DNA of 64,000 nucleotides from assembly GCF_036287215.1 (NCBI RefSeq), contig NZ_CP142860.1, positions 3,348,001 through 3,412,000 of the forward strand. The letters run 5' to 3'. This DNA is from Caproiciproducens sp. CPB-2. Its GTDB lineage: Bacteria; Bacillota; Clostridia; Oscillospirales; Acutalibacteraceae. Position 1 is the first letter of the stretch. Each line of letters starts with the position of its first letter. The notes beneath the pieces were generated by a model, which did not search any database, was not told where the DNA came from, and saw nothing but the letters and a program-made list of their open reading frames with translations. The position numbers were made by a program, and so were the translations under genes. Of the stretch, positions 25,125-33,621 are shown one piece after another.

Positions 25125-25955
25125 TCAGTGGATATCCAGCAGCTTTTCAATCGCGTCTGCCACGCCGTCCTCTTCATTGGTCAGCGTTACGTAATCGGCG
25201 ATTTGGCGGACGGATTCGTGGCCGTTGCCCATCGCCACGCCGCAGCCGGCGAATTTCAGCATCTGCAGGTCGTTGCGCTCGTCGCCGAAAGCCATGACCT
25301 GCTCCGGGGAAATCGCAAGCATGGTGCACAGGTGGCTCAGCGCGTCGCCCTTGCTGGTGGCGGCGGCGTTGATTTCCAGATTGTTTCCGAAGGAAGCCGT
25401 AATGGCGTATTCCCTTTTTTGCGTCAGCTTTTCCACCAACTCCCGGCGGACGTCCTCCTCCATAAAGGGAATATTGATCTTTTCAAGGCAGAAACCGTTT
25501 TTCTTCAAAAATCCGGGAAGGTCTTCCACAAAAGTCTGATATTTCAGGATCATATCCCGCAGGATCGGGGGGTAGTCGCGGAAGGTCGAAAGTAAACTGT
25601 AGTGTTTTTGATCGATATAGGAATGCCCTTCCGCGTAAGCTTCCACCATCACGTGATAGGGCATCAGGAAATCAATGATCCAGTCGCTTTCCTCAACCGT
25701 CATCTGGTTCGCGTAAATCACCCTGTCCTTTTCCAGATCCACCGCGGAGGCGCCGTTGGACGTAATGGCGTACCGAATGGAACCGACATCAAGCATTTCC
25801 TTCGGAATCATCTTACGCATGCGGCCCGTAGCCGGCACAAGCTCAATTCCCCGCGCGGCGGCGGCCCTCAGGATCCGAACGGTTTTTGGCGACACGGTTT
25901 TATCCGTTTTCAGAACGGTTCCGTCCATGTCGAGTGCAATCAGTTTGATGTCCAA
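25125..25955 (-). CDS. HAD-superfamily phosphatase, Cof subfamily
   Basis: Cytoplasmic sugar-phosphate or cofactor phosphatase of the Cof/IIB HAD group, 276 residues. Motif I is ALDMDGTVLKTDKT (residues 7-20), motif II includes TSNGA, a lysine is in the expected place, and motif IV is GDERNDLQML (about 226-235). A C2B-type cap lies between. Substrates of these enzymes are broad and cannot be read from sequence. It is convergent with the SDR gene. Confidence 0.88.
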   Translation of the reverse strand: MDIKLIALDMDGTVLKTDKTVSPKTVRILRAAAARGIELVPATGRMRKMIPKEMLDVGSIRYAITSNGASAVDLEKDRVIYANQMTVEESDWIIDFLMPYHVMVEAYAEGHSYIDQKHYSLLSTFRDYPPILRDMILKYQTFVEDLPGFLKKNGFCLEKINIPFMEEDVRRELVEKLTQKREYAITASFGNNLEINAAATSKGDALSHLCTMLAISPEQVMAFGDERNDLQMLKFAGCGVAMGNGHESVRQIADYVTLTNEEDGVADAIEKLLDIH

Positions 25956-26200
25956 AATTGATTTCCTCCTCAGATTTTTGTGTTTGGTTCTATTATAACA
26001 TGCTTAGCCGCCCCGGGTGAGCATCCCGCCGTTTTATTCCTGACAAAGTCCGATTTTCGTGTCAATCCACCAATAAAAAGAATTTTTATTTAAAAATTTT
26101 TTATCTATTTAATCTTTTATTTTCATTAGAGTGTATGTTATAATGTACTCGTATACCGTAATTTTTTAATAAATTTATTAAAATCGGGAAGTGATTTATA

Positions 26201-27281
26201 ATTAGAAATAAGAGTGGGAGTCCGGCCCGTTCATCCGCGGTTTCCTCCGCCAGCTTTTTGAAGGACGCTTTAAAAAGCATCTTCGTGCCGGGTGCCGCCA
26301 CTTCCGTTTCTTTTCTGATTGTAAAGTTATCCGGCAGTTACGACCATTTGGCAGTTGTGTATGTTCCTGCGGTTGTGCTGGTTTCAAGATTCACCGCGGG
26401 CTATCTGTGGGGAAGCCTTGCGGCAATCGCCGGTGTGATCAGTACAAACGATTACCGTACCCTGAAAGCGGAAACCGGCGAAGATTTCCCCGGCGGCCTG
26501 TTCACGAAAGGCGGCCTGACCATCGACTTTGACAAACATATGGTCGCCGTGGACGGAACGGACGTCCATTTTACGCAGATTGAGTTCAAAATCGTCGCTC
26601 TGCTGGCCAGCGTGCCGACCGCATGGTCCGCGCCCGGCGCGACGGAGGGAGTTCCTTCGGAAACGTATCATTGCAATTCAACAAATAACTTTCTGAGAGC
26701 ATCACCGCAAGTATGAGTTAATCGTCAGCTTTGCCCTCAGGCCGGGCGGGCCCCTACTTTCGGTTCTTGTACGAAAGTAGGCAAAGTACGCGCAGGGGGA
26801 TTTTGGACCTGCCGGCCCGGGATGCGCCTACGGCGGACTCGACTGCAAGCAAAAAGATGAATGGATCGCTAATTCCGTCGTTTTAAGTAACGGCGGGAGT
26901 GCTTCATAAAATCCCCCTGCACCCCCGGGGTATCCCCAAAGTACCTTTGTGTGGCACGATACTACTGTGGTTTTCATTGACGGAGGAACGGAAAAATAGA
27001 GTCGAACTCCTTCAGTCAGGCGTCGCGCCCGGCGCGCCGGAGGGAGTTTCGGAGCAATCGGACTTCGTTTAACGTAAGCCGACTGGAAGCATCGCCGTAG
27101 GCGAGTGCTGACCTATGCTTTCATCATCAATCAGGTGTGGGGGCATTTCGCGCAAAGCGACCGGCAGATCCTGCGCGTAAATATGGCAAATATCCGCCGC
27201 AAAATCGAGCAGAACCCCGCCGGGCTCAAGTACATATTGACGGAAGTCGGCGTCGGCTACCGCATGAGCGACGAGCCGTAG
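26201..27281 (+). pseudogene. KdpD-like DUF4118/KdpE-like winged-helix gene split by a repeat insertion
   Basis: The 5' part encodes membrane segments like the KdpD DUF4118 domain (GSYDHLAVVYVPAVVLVSRF), then the start of an OmpR/KdpE-type winged helix (LTIDFDKHMVAVDGTDVHFT then QIEFKIVALLAS). After 493 foreign bases (26612-27104) the same domain resumes as VLTYAFIINQVWGHFAQSDR then QILRVNMANIRRKIEQ and ends EVGVGYRMSDEP-stop. The receiver and histidine-kinase domains are absent, so the gene may already have been a fusion remnant. The best ribosome binding site (GGGAAGTGAT) precedes an ATT at 26201; a TTG at 26258 is the other possible start. Confidence 0.8.
26612..27104 (-). mobile_element. 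Composite repeat insertion inside the winged-helix gene
   Basis: A 493-base insertion with no ORF of its own. Its middle (26720-26990) is an inverted copy of the repeat modules at 1066-1301 and 29738-29950. Its right end (27030-27104) matches 37268-37356 inverted. Both junctions carry GTGC (26612-26615 and 27105-27108), a possible 4-bp target duplication. The two ends, joined, would give the 27-bp unit of the array at 37153-37287. No transposase is encoded, so movement would have to be in trans. Confidence 0.7.
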
Positions 27282-27463
27282 CACCGAAAAACGGTTTTTT
27301 CCTTTTTTCCCAGGGGGTTTTATAAACTTTATCGTTATTTTTTTAACACTCGGCCTGAATTTTCGTCTCTAAGAGAAATTAGCAATGATTTCCAGTCTCT
27401 TTGAAGCCGTGCGTATAAACGCCCCATTTTGTAAATTCTAATATTATATCTGGAGGGATTGTC

Positions 27464-28417
27464 ATGAAAAAAGGTAATAAAATCAGCATCCTCGGCGCGG
27501 GAAACGTAGGCGCCACAATCGCATATACGCTCACTCTGGACGGAATGGCGTCCGAAATCGTTCTGGTGGACATCAACCAGAACAAAGCGAAGGGCGAGGC
27601 CATGGACATTATCCAGGGAACCGCGCTGTGTCCGCCGGTAAACATCTACGCCGGCGATTACCCGGACATCCGGGATTCGGACATCGTCATCGTGACCCTG
27701 GGCGGCGCGCGCAAACCCGGACAGTCCAGAATTGACCTTGCGCAGGGCAACGTCAACATCATCAAGAGCGTCATGCCCCAGGCCGTGCGTTACGCGCCGG
27801 ACGCAATTTATGTCGTTGTCAGCAACCCGGTGGACATCGTCACCTACACGATTCTGAAAACAACGGGCCTTCCGGAATCGCACGTTTTCGGCTCCGGTAC
27901 GCTGCTGGATTCCAGCCGCCTGCGCGAAAGCCTTGCGCATACGCTCGGAATCAGCCCGAAAAATATCCATGCCTATATGTTCGGCGAGCACGGCGATTCT
28001 TCCATGGTTCCGTGGTCCCTCACCAGCATCGGCGGCATCCCGCTGAAAACCTATCTCAACAGTATGAGCGACAGGAACCCCGATTTCAAAGAGCTGGACC
28101 TTGCGGCGATTGAAGCCGAGGTCCACACCTCCGGCGCACAGGTCATCAGCCTGAAGGGCGCGACCTACTACGCGATCGCGCTGTCCGCGCGCCGTATCTG
28201 CGAGTGCATTCTCCGCGATACGAACACGGTCACCACTCTTTCCGGCATGATCCACGGCGCCTACGGCATTGACGACGTCTGCCTCAGCCTTCCGTTCGTC
28301 CTCGACTGCCACGGAATCAGCAGCATGAAGACGCCCGAACTGACCGCCGAGGAACAGGAAAAACTGCTCGCCAGCGCCAATGTCCTGAAGAGTACCATCG
28401 CTTCTCTCGATATCTAA
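27464..28417 (+). CDS. ldh: L-lactate dehydrogenase
   Basis: Reduces pyruvate to L-lactate with NADH, regenerating NAD in fermentation. It has 317 residues. The Rossmann motif GAGNVGATIAYTL is at residues 10-22. Substrate-binding and catalytic segments are GARKPGQSRIDL (loop Arg) and the proton-acceptor His in GEHGDSSMVPWS. Gln versus Arg at the specificity position (RKPGQSR) favours lactate over malate. TGGAGGG precedes the ATG. Malic enzyme follows 19 bases later on the same strand, a plausible pyruvate/malate node operon. Confidence 0.93.
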   Translation: MKKGNKISILGAGNVGATIAYTLTLDGMASEIVLVDINQNKAKGEAMDIIQGTALCPPVNIYAGDYPDIRDSDIVIVTLGGARKPGQSRIDLAQGNVNIIKSVMPQAVRYAPDAIYVVVSNPVDIVTYTILKTTGLPESHVFGSGTLLDSSRLRESLAHTLGISPKNIHAYMFGEHGDSSMVPWSLTSIGGIPLKTYLNSMSDRNPDFKELDLAAIEAEVHTSGAQVISLKGATYYAIALSARRICECILRDTNTVTTLSGMIHGAYGIDDVCLSLPFVLDCHGISSMKTPELTAEEQEKLLASANVLKSTIASLDI

Positions 28418-28436
28418 TTTGAAAGGATGTATATAA

Positions 28437-29609
28437 ATGGATTACGCAAAGGAATCGCTCAGGCTTCACCGTGAATGGAAGGGCAAGATCGAGGTCGTCT
28501 GCCGCGCGCCGCTGAAGACGCGCGACGATCTGTCGCTCGCTTACACCCCCGGCGTTGCCCAGCCCTGCCTTGAAATTCAAAAGGATGTCAACCAAAGTTA
28601 CGAACTGACCCGCCGCTCCAACCTTGTGGCGGTTGTCACCGACGGCACCGCGGTGCTCGGACTCGGCGACATCGGCCCGGAAGCGGGTATGCCGGTTATG
28701 GAAGGCAAATGCGCCCTATTTAAGGCTTTCGGCGACGTGGACGCGATTCCGCTCTGCGTCCGTTCCAAGGAAGTGGACGACATCGTCAACACCGTCCGTC
28801 TGCTCGCGGGCAGCTTCGGCGGCGTCAATCTGGAGGATATCTCCGCTCCCCGCTGTTTTGAAATCGAAAGAAAATTGAAAGAGTGCTGCGATATTCCGAT
28901 TTTCCACGACGACCAGCACGGCACCGCAGTTGTTACCCTTGCCGCCATGCTCAACGCGCTGAAGCTTACCGGAAAGAAGCTTGACGAAATCCGGGTCGTC
29001 ACCAGCGGCGCGGGCGCGGCGGGAATCGCCATCATCAAGCTGCTGATCGCGCTCGGCCTGAAGGACGTCATCATGTGCGACCGCAGCGGCGCCATTTACG
29101 AGGGCCGCGAGGGCCTCAACGCCGAAAAGAAGGAAATGGCCGCGATCACCAACCGCAGCAAACGCAGCGGCAGCCTTGCGGACGTGCTCAAGGGCGCGGA
29201 TGTGTTCATCGGCGTTTCCGCTCCGGGCTGCGTGACCCAGGAAATGGTCAGGAGCATGAACAAAGACCCCATCCTGTTCCCGATGGCGAACCCGACTCCG
29301 GAAATCATGCCCGACCTGGCTCTCGCAGCGGGCGCCGCGGTGGTCGGTACCGGCCGCAGCGATTTCCCGAACCAGATCAACAACGTTCTGGCTTTCCCCG
29401 GCATTTTCCGCGGAGCGCTGGATGTCCGCGCAAGCGATATCAACGATGAAATGAAGATCGCCGCTGCTTACGCGATCGCGGGCTTCGTCACCGACGACAA
29501 GCTTTCTGCGGAGTATATCATCCCGAGCGCGCTCGACCGCAGCGTGGCCGCCGCTGTTGCGAAGGCCGTTGCGGAAGCCGCCCGTAAAACCGGCGTGGCA
29601 AGAATCTGA
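28437..29609 (+). CDS. NAD-dependent malic enzyme
   Basis: Oxidative decarboxylation of malate to pyruvate, or the reverse. It has 390 residues, the short bacterial form without the phosphotransacetylase tail. Motifs are AYTPGVAQPC (about 36-45), TDGTAVLGLGDIGPEAGMPV, the metal/substrate site FHDDQHGTAVVT, and an NAD-binding fold beginning VVTSGAGAAGIAI. AAAGGATG is upstream. It is co-directional with ldh after 19 bases and ends at a strong terminator. Cofactor choice (NAD rather than NADP) is inferred from family habit. Confidence 0.92.
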   Translation: MDYAKESLRLHREWKGKIEVVCRAPLKTRDDLSLAYTPGVAQPCLEIQKDVNQSYELTRRSNLVAVVTDGTAVLGLGDIGPEAGMPVMEGKCALFKAFGDVDAIPLCVRSKEVDDIVNTVRLLAGSFGGVNLEDISAPRCFEIERKLKECCDIPIFHDDQHGTAVVTLAAMLNALKLTGKKLDEIRVVTSGAGAAGIAIIKLLIALGLKDVIMCDRSGAIYEGREGLNAEKKEMAAITNRSKRSGSLADVLKGADVFIGVSAPGCVTQEMVRSMNKDPILFPMANPTPEIMPDLALAAGAAVVGTGRSDFPNQINNVLAFPGIFRGALDVRASDINDEMKIAAAYAIAGFVTDDKLSAEYIIPSALDRSVAAAVAKAVAEAARKTGVARI

Positions 29610-29624
29610 TATCTGTTCGCCAAA

Positions 29625-29657
29625 AGCCCTTTCTCTTTTCAGAGAAAGGGCTTTTTT
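29625..29657 (+). terminator. Terminator of the ldh-malic enzyme operon
   Basis: AGCCCTTTCTC pairs perfectly with GAGAAAGGGCT, followed by TTTTT, 16 bases past the malic enzyme stop. Confidence 0.9.
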
Positions 29658-29689
29658 GAGGTTCGGCCGAAGATTTGCTCGTCCGGCTA

Positions 29690-30032
29690 CTCCCTCAGCC
29701 GCTTCGCGTCAGCCCTCTCATAGAGTAGGCTGCCAACTTTTCCGTACCCCCCGTCAATGAAAACCGCGAAGATGATGTGCCACATAAAAACACTTTGGGG
29801 ATACCCCGGGGGTGCAGGGGGATTTTATGGAACCCTCCCGCCGGGAATTCAAAATCCCCCTGCGCGTACTTTGCCTACTTTCGTACAAGAACCGAAAGTA
29901 GGGGCCTGCCCGGCCTGAGGGCAGACCATGCGGTCGGCACTCGCCTACGGCGGCGCTCTCAGATAGTTGCATATTGAATCGGTCTCGGAGCACTCAGAAA
30001 CACCTCCCGGCGCGGCAGAGGGAGTTAACACC
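29690..30032 (+). repeat. Composite intergenic repeat, copy 3
   Basis: This 343-base gap holds the shared module (29738-29950), with the ACTTTGGGGATACCCCGG block, the GCAGGGGGATTTTATG block and ACTTTCGTACAAGAACCGAA also found at 26760. It continues directly (GGTCGGCACTCGCCTACGG) into a second module ending CGGCGCGGCAGAGGGAGTT. The join has the same sequence as the 27-bp array unit at 37153-37287. No gene was seen. Confidence 0.75.
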
Positions 30033-30045
30033 GTGTTTTTGCGCC

Positions 30046-30180
30046 AAAAAAGAGGTTAAGGAAAAAATCCTTAACCTCTCAACATATACAGACCTTACCG
30101 CCCACATGGACAGTATGCAAGATGCATGGCGCTAATTCCAATATATCGCGCGAACCACGATTGTTCGTACTGTATAACTA
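30046..30180 (-). ncRNA. Small RNA downstream of phosphoglucomutase, about 135 nt
   Basis: It has its own promoter (TTGACA-17-TATACT) and ends in an intrinsic terminator, GAGGTTAAGG...CCTTAACCTC with a run of T, all on the minus strand. No ORF with a ribosome binding site lies between. Predicted pairs are AUACAG with CUGUAU (closing), CGAAC with GUUCG, GCGC with GCGC, and AUGCA with UGCAU. It is not a leader, because no minus-strand gene follows. I do not recognise the family. It could be a trans-acting sRNA or a short 6S or SRP-class RNA, but SRP signature bases were not found. Confidence 0.6.
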
Positions 30181-30186
30181 TTACTT

Positions 30187-30215
30187 AGTATATCCCGAAA
30201 CTTTGATTTTGTCAA
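30187..30215 (-). promoter_or_regulatory. Consensus sigma-A promoter of the small RNA
   Basis: On the minus strand TTGACA (30215-30210), a 17-bp spacer and TATACT (30192-30187). It begins 31 bases past the phosphoglucomutase stop codon. Confidence 0.75.
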
Positions 30216-30246
30216 CCCTTTTTCGCGTTTATTTCAAATTTATTTT

Positions 30247-31953
30247 TCAGCCAATTCCCAAAGCACCGGGCGCCGTTTCCTTCAGCTTTTCCACCAGCGC
30301 CGTCGATTTTTCCTTATCCGCGCCCTTGGCCGAAATGTAAATCTTGATTTTCGGTTCCGTCCCGCTGGGACGTACCGTCAGCTTGCTCCCGTTTTCCAGC
30401 CGGTACTCCAGCACGTTGGATTTCGGCAGCAAAATATCGCTCATGGTACCGCCGTCACACCGCTTTGAGGTTTTGTAGTCGCTCCATCCGCTCACCCTGC
30501 ATCCGGCGGCCTCCTTCGGCGCGTTTGCGCGCAGGTTCTCCATGATGCGGTCCATCTGGATCATCCCGTCCTCGCCCTCAAAGCCGAAGCTGACCTGGCT
30601 GTTTTCGTAGTAGCCGTATTTTTGATAAAGCGCGTCCATCGCGTCCACAAGGGTCATGCCCTTTTTCCTGTAATCGTAAGCCATCTGGCAGATCAGCATG
30701 CTGGCGTCCACAGCATCCTTGTCGCGGACATACCCGCCGGAAAGATAGCCGTAGCTCTCCTCAAAGCCGAAGATATAGCGGTCGGCTTCCCCGTTCTCCT
30801 CCAGCAGCGCAATCTGGTCGCCGATGTATTTGAACCCGGTCAGCACGTGCCGCAGCTCGATTCCGTAGTCCTTTGCGACAGCCGCCGTCATGTCGGTGCT
30901 GACAATGGTGGTCACCGCCACGGGATTTTTCGGCATGGTGCCGTTCTGCAGGCGGCCGCGGGCGATAAAGTCGAGCAGAAGCACACCCACCTCATTGCCG
31001 CTCATCAGGATGAATTTACCGTGCTGGTTGACGGCGATCCCGCAGCGGTCGCAGTCCGGGTCGGTGGCAAGCAGCAGGTCCGGCTGTACCTTCTCGCAAA
31101 GGTCAAGCCCCTTCTGCAGCGCCTCTTTGATTTCCGGGTTCGGGAACGGGCAGGTGGCAAAGGTCCCGTCCGGGAATTCCTGCTCCGGCACGACGGCAAC
31201 GTCCTTCACGCCGATTTTGTCCAGAATCCGGGTGACGCAGACGCGCCCCGTCCCGTTCAGCGGCGTATAGACCACCTTCAGACCCTCGCATTTTTCCGCA
31301 AAGACCCGCTGTTTCATCACTTCTTCCAGGAAGGAATCGATCACTTCGTCCGGAATATAGCTGACAGTCCCGGCTTTTACGGCATCGTCGAAATTTACGC
31401 GCTTCACGTCGTCGAAAATATCGAGGCTGTTGATCTCGCTTAAAACCTCGTCCGCCATTTCAAGGGCGATCTGGCAGCCGTCGCTGCCGTAGGCCTTGTA
31501 CCCGTTGTATTTGGCGGGGTTGTGGCTGGCGGTAATGCAGATGCCCGCGTCGCAGTGCAGATAACGCACCGCGTAAGAAAGCGTCGGGGTCGGGGAAAGC
31601 CAGGGATAAATATGCGCCTGAATCCCGTTCGCGGCCAGCACCGCGGCGCTTTCGCGCGCGAAGACGTCCGATTTGATGCGGCTGTCGTACGCGATCGCCA
31701 CGGACGGCGACTTTCCGTGCTTGTTCAGATAATTGGCAAGGCCCTGCGTCGCCTTGCGGACGGTATAAACATTCATCCGGTTGGTGCCCGCGCCGATCAC
31801 GCCGCGCAGGCCGCCTGTGCCGAATTCCAGATTGCGGTAGAAACGGTCGTTGATCTCTTCGGGCTGATTCTGAATTTTTTTCAGTTCTTCGGTTAAATCA
31901 GGGTCGTCCAGCTTCGTATTGAGCCATCTTTCATATTCCGTCATGAAAAACAT
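30247..31953 (-). CDS. Alpha-phosphoglucomutase/phosphomannomutase
   Basis: Interconverts hexose 1- and 6-phosphates, feeding glycogen, cell-wall and exopolysaccharide precursors. It has 568 residues, the length of the PgcA-type Firmicutes enzyme. The phosphoserine loop is CITASHNPAKYNGYKAYG (about 137-154), the Mg2+ loop LLATDPDCDRCGIAV, the sugar loop FGFEESYGYL, and the phosphate-binding site RPSGTEPKIKIYIS at the end. CTTTGGAAAGGAATG precedes the start. Monocistronic by appearance. Confidence 0.93.
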   Translation of the reverse strand: MFFMTEYERWLNTKLDDPDLTEELKKIQNQPEEINDRFYRNLEFGTGGLRGVIGAGTNRMNVYTVRKATQGLANYLNKHGKSPSVAIAYDSRIKSDVFARESAAVLAANGIQAHIYPWLSPTPTLSYAVRYLHCDAGICITASHNPAKYNGYKAYGSDGCQIALEMADEVLSEINSLDIFDDVKRVNFDDAVKAGTVSYIPDEVIDSFLEEVMKQRVFAEKCEGLKVVYTPLNGTGRVCVTRILDKIGVKDVAVVPEQEFPDGTFATCPFPNPEIKEALQKGLDLCEKVQPDLLLATDPDCDRCGIAVNQHGKFILMSGNEVGVLLLDFIARGRLQNGTMPKNPVAVTTIVSTDMTAAVAKDYGIELRHVLTGFKYIGDQIALLEENGEADRYIFGFEESYGYLSGGYVRDKDAVDASMLICQMAYDYRKKGMTLVDAMDALYQKYGYYENSQVSFGFEGEDGMIQMDRIMENLRANAPKEAAGCRVSGWSDYKTSKRCDGGTMSDILLPKSNVLEYRLENGSKLTVRPSGTEPKIKIYISAKGADKEKSTALVEKLKETAPGALGIG

Positions 31954-31971
31954 TCCTTTCCAAATATAGAA

Positions 31972-32058
31972 ACTCCACCGCTTGCCTTTGCGGCAGCCCC
32001 CTCGGGGAAGCGGCTGATCCCCCGCCGCCTTCCGTGAGGGAGGCGGCGCGCCAAAGGG
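31972..32058 (-). repeat. Palindromic intergenic repeat R2, copy a
   Basis: Inverted copy of 37350-37435 (GCGCGCC, CTCCCTCAC, GGCGGGGGAT, CCCCGAGGGGGCTGCCGC, GGAGT). It contains several short palindromes (CCCCCTCGGGG, CCTCCCTCAC/GTGAGGGAGG) and lies between the phosphoglucomutase and phosphodiesterase genes. It is outside coding frames. Confidence 0.7.
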
Positions 32059-32140
32059 AGTTACTCCCGGCAGGCCGAAACAGGGCTTTCAGCATTTCAT
32101 AATTCTCATTAAGATTACCATTTGTTCCGAAAAGTGTCAA

Positions 32141-32605
32141 TCAGATTTTCACGATATTTGTGACAACGCCATTCTCCGTAATATCGAGGATTCCGTAAGT
32201 GCCCCGGCTCCCGTTCAGGCTGCCGGGATTCATGATATACAGCCCGTCCTCGTAATCCGTCATCGCGTAATGGGTATGGCCGAACAAAAGGATGTCCGCC
32301 TTGCGGCCGCGCGCCGCCTCAACCGACGTATACAATCCGTATTTAACATTATATGTATAACCATGAGTATAGAAAATGTGCTTGCCAGAAAGGGTGATGT
32401 CCCCGTCCACCGGCAGCGTGGAACCCCAGTCGCAGTTCCCGCGCACCAGAAGAAACATTTTTTCGGGGAAGCTGCTCTGGATTTCCTGCGCTTCCTCCGC
32501 CCCGTCCCCCAGGTGGATGACCACCTCGGCGGCGGGCTGTCTTAAAATTGCCTCGCGCAGGGCGTAAGCATCCCTGTGCGTGTCTGAAACCACTAAAATC
32601 CGCAT
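32141..32605 (-). CDS. Metallophosphoesterase, YfcE/MJ0936 family
   Basis: Cytoplasmic metal-dependent phosphodiesterase of 154 residues. Motifs in order are VSDTHRD (residues 5-11), IHLGDGAEE, VRGNCDWG, FYTHGYTYN and LLFGHTHYAM, then MNPGSLNGSRG. These supply the standard two-metal ligand set. Enzymes of the family cleave model phosphodiesters and some cyclic nucleotides; the physiological substrate is not known. Co-directional with, but separated by a repeat from, the phosphoglucomutase gene. Confidence 0.9.
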   Translation of the reverse strand: MRILVVSDTHRDAYALREAILRQPAAEVVIHLGDGAEEAQEIQSSFPEKMFLLVRGNCDWGSTLPVDGDITLSGKHIFYTHGYTYNVKYGLYTSVEAARGRKADILLFGHTHYAMTDYEDGLYIMNPGSLNGSRGTYGILDITENGVVTNIVKI

Positions 32606-32687
32606 TTAAAAAAACCTCCGAATGGCGGCGGCTTTCCGCCGTCATATATGAAAGTCCCGCATCATACAATGATAGCGGGGTGATTGT

Positions 32688-32858
32688 ATGCCAAACAATG
32701 ATTCACAAAAACAGCTGTTGGAAAGCCTGATCAACCAGCTTAGTCCGACGGACCGCAAGAAGCTGCAGGATGTGCTTGCCGACAAAACCGCTACGGAAAA
32801 AATACTCAGCACACCACAGGCTCAGGAACTTTTAAAGAAATTTTCGGGAGGAAAATAA
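32688..32858 (+). CDS. Small charged protein, first of a three-gene cassette
   Basis: A 56-residue protein (MPNNDSQKQLLESLINQL, then SPTDRKKLQDVLADKTATEK, ending KKFSGGK), predicted all-helical. It is preceded by GCGGGGTGATTGT. Its stop abuts the ATG of the next gene (the TAA ends at 32858), and the coding end carries the next ribosome binding site (GGGAGGAAAATAA). No family name is known to me. The tight spacing shows co-translation with the following 121-residue protein. Confidence 0.75.
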   Translation: MPNNDSQKQLLESLINQLSPTDRKKLQDVLADKTATEKILSTPQAQELLKKFSGGK

Positions 32859-33224
32859 ATGGACGATCTTGCCGCTATGCTCAGTGAGCTGTTAAAGAGT
32901 CCGGGCGCCATGGATAAGCTCAAAGGGCTTGCCAGCGGCCTGTTGGGCGGCGCGGCGGCGGAGCCGGCGGCAGGCGGCGACGCTCCCCCACCGGAGCCGC
33001 CCGACGGCGGTCCTCCGCTCGGGATCGATGCCGAGGCTCTGCAAATGATGACGAAAATCGCGCCGCTGCTTTCCAGCTTCCGGCAGGAAGACGACAGCAC
33101 AAGGTTTCTGCACGCCCTGCGGCCCCTTCTCAGCGAGGAGCGTCAAAAAAAGCTTGATGAAGCCATCAAGCTTTTGCAGTTGATGCGGCTCCTTCCTCTT
33201 TTCAAAAGCAGCGGAATATTCTGA
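32859..33224 (+). CDS. Ala/Gly/Pro-linker helical protein, second of the cassette
   Basis: A 121-residue protein. The N-terminal helix is MDDLAAMLSELLKSPGAMDK then LKGLASGLLGG. A low-complexity linker rich in Ala, Gly and Pro follows (about 31-55), then a second helical domain with LQMMTKIAPLLSSFRQEDDS and LRPLLSEERQKKLDEAIKLL. No signal peptide or membrane segment was seen. It begins right at the end of the first cassette gene and ends 10 bases before the third. Function is unknown; association with a membrane or spore structure would be guesswork. Confidence 0.75.
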   Translation: MDDLAAMLSELLKSPGAMDKLKGLASGLLGGAAAEPAAGGDAPPPEPPDGGPPLGIDAEALQMMTKIAPLLSSFRQEDDSTRFLHALRPLLSEERQKKLDEAIKLLQLMRLLPLFKSSGIF

Positions 33225-33234
33225 GGTGTAAATC

Positions 33235-33618
33235 ATGGCTGACAATTATACTTATGATTTTCAGCGCCTGCAGCAGGACGCGATCCGCAGGGCGCGGGAA
33301 ATGCAGGCGAGGGCCCGGGTACCCGCCCCGCCGCTGAACCAAAGCGCGCCCGGTCCGCCGGCCGCACCCGCGGCGCAGCCTTCCCCGGCACCGCCGCAGC
33401 AGCACAGCGCTCCGGCCCCGCAGCATGTTTCCGCGCCGGCAGCCGGGCAGCAGCATGGGCACGAACCGTCCTTCGGCCCGCTTACCCCCGTCAAGGATAT
33501 TTTCGACAGCCTGATGAGCGACAGCGAACGCACGCTGATTCTGGTGCTGATTCTCCTGCTGACGGAGGAAAAGGCGGACATCGGGCTGATTTTCGCGCTG
33601 ATGTATCTGGTTCTGTGA
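33235..33618 (+). CDS. Pro/Ala-rich protein with hydrophobic C-terminus, third of the cassette
   Basis: A 127-residue protein. The N-terminal segment is NYTYDFQRLQQDAIRRAREM and is followed by a disordered Pro/Ala/Gln/His region (about 30-80). The conserved-looking C-terminus carries DIFDSLMSDSERTLILVLIL then LLTEEKADIGLIFALMYLVL, two hydrophobic helices. That C-terminal pattern suggests a membrane or self-assembly anchor. GAGGTG precedes the ATG. It closes the three-gene cassette and is convergent with the membrane protein at 33622. Confidence 0.75.
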   Translation: MADNYTYDFQRLQQDAIRRAREMQARARVPAPPLNQSAPGPPAAPAAQPSPAPPQQHSAPAPQHVSAPAAGQQHGHEPSFGPLTPVKDIFDSLMSDSERTLILVLILLLTEEKADIGLIFALMYLVL

Positions 33619-33621
33619 CCG

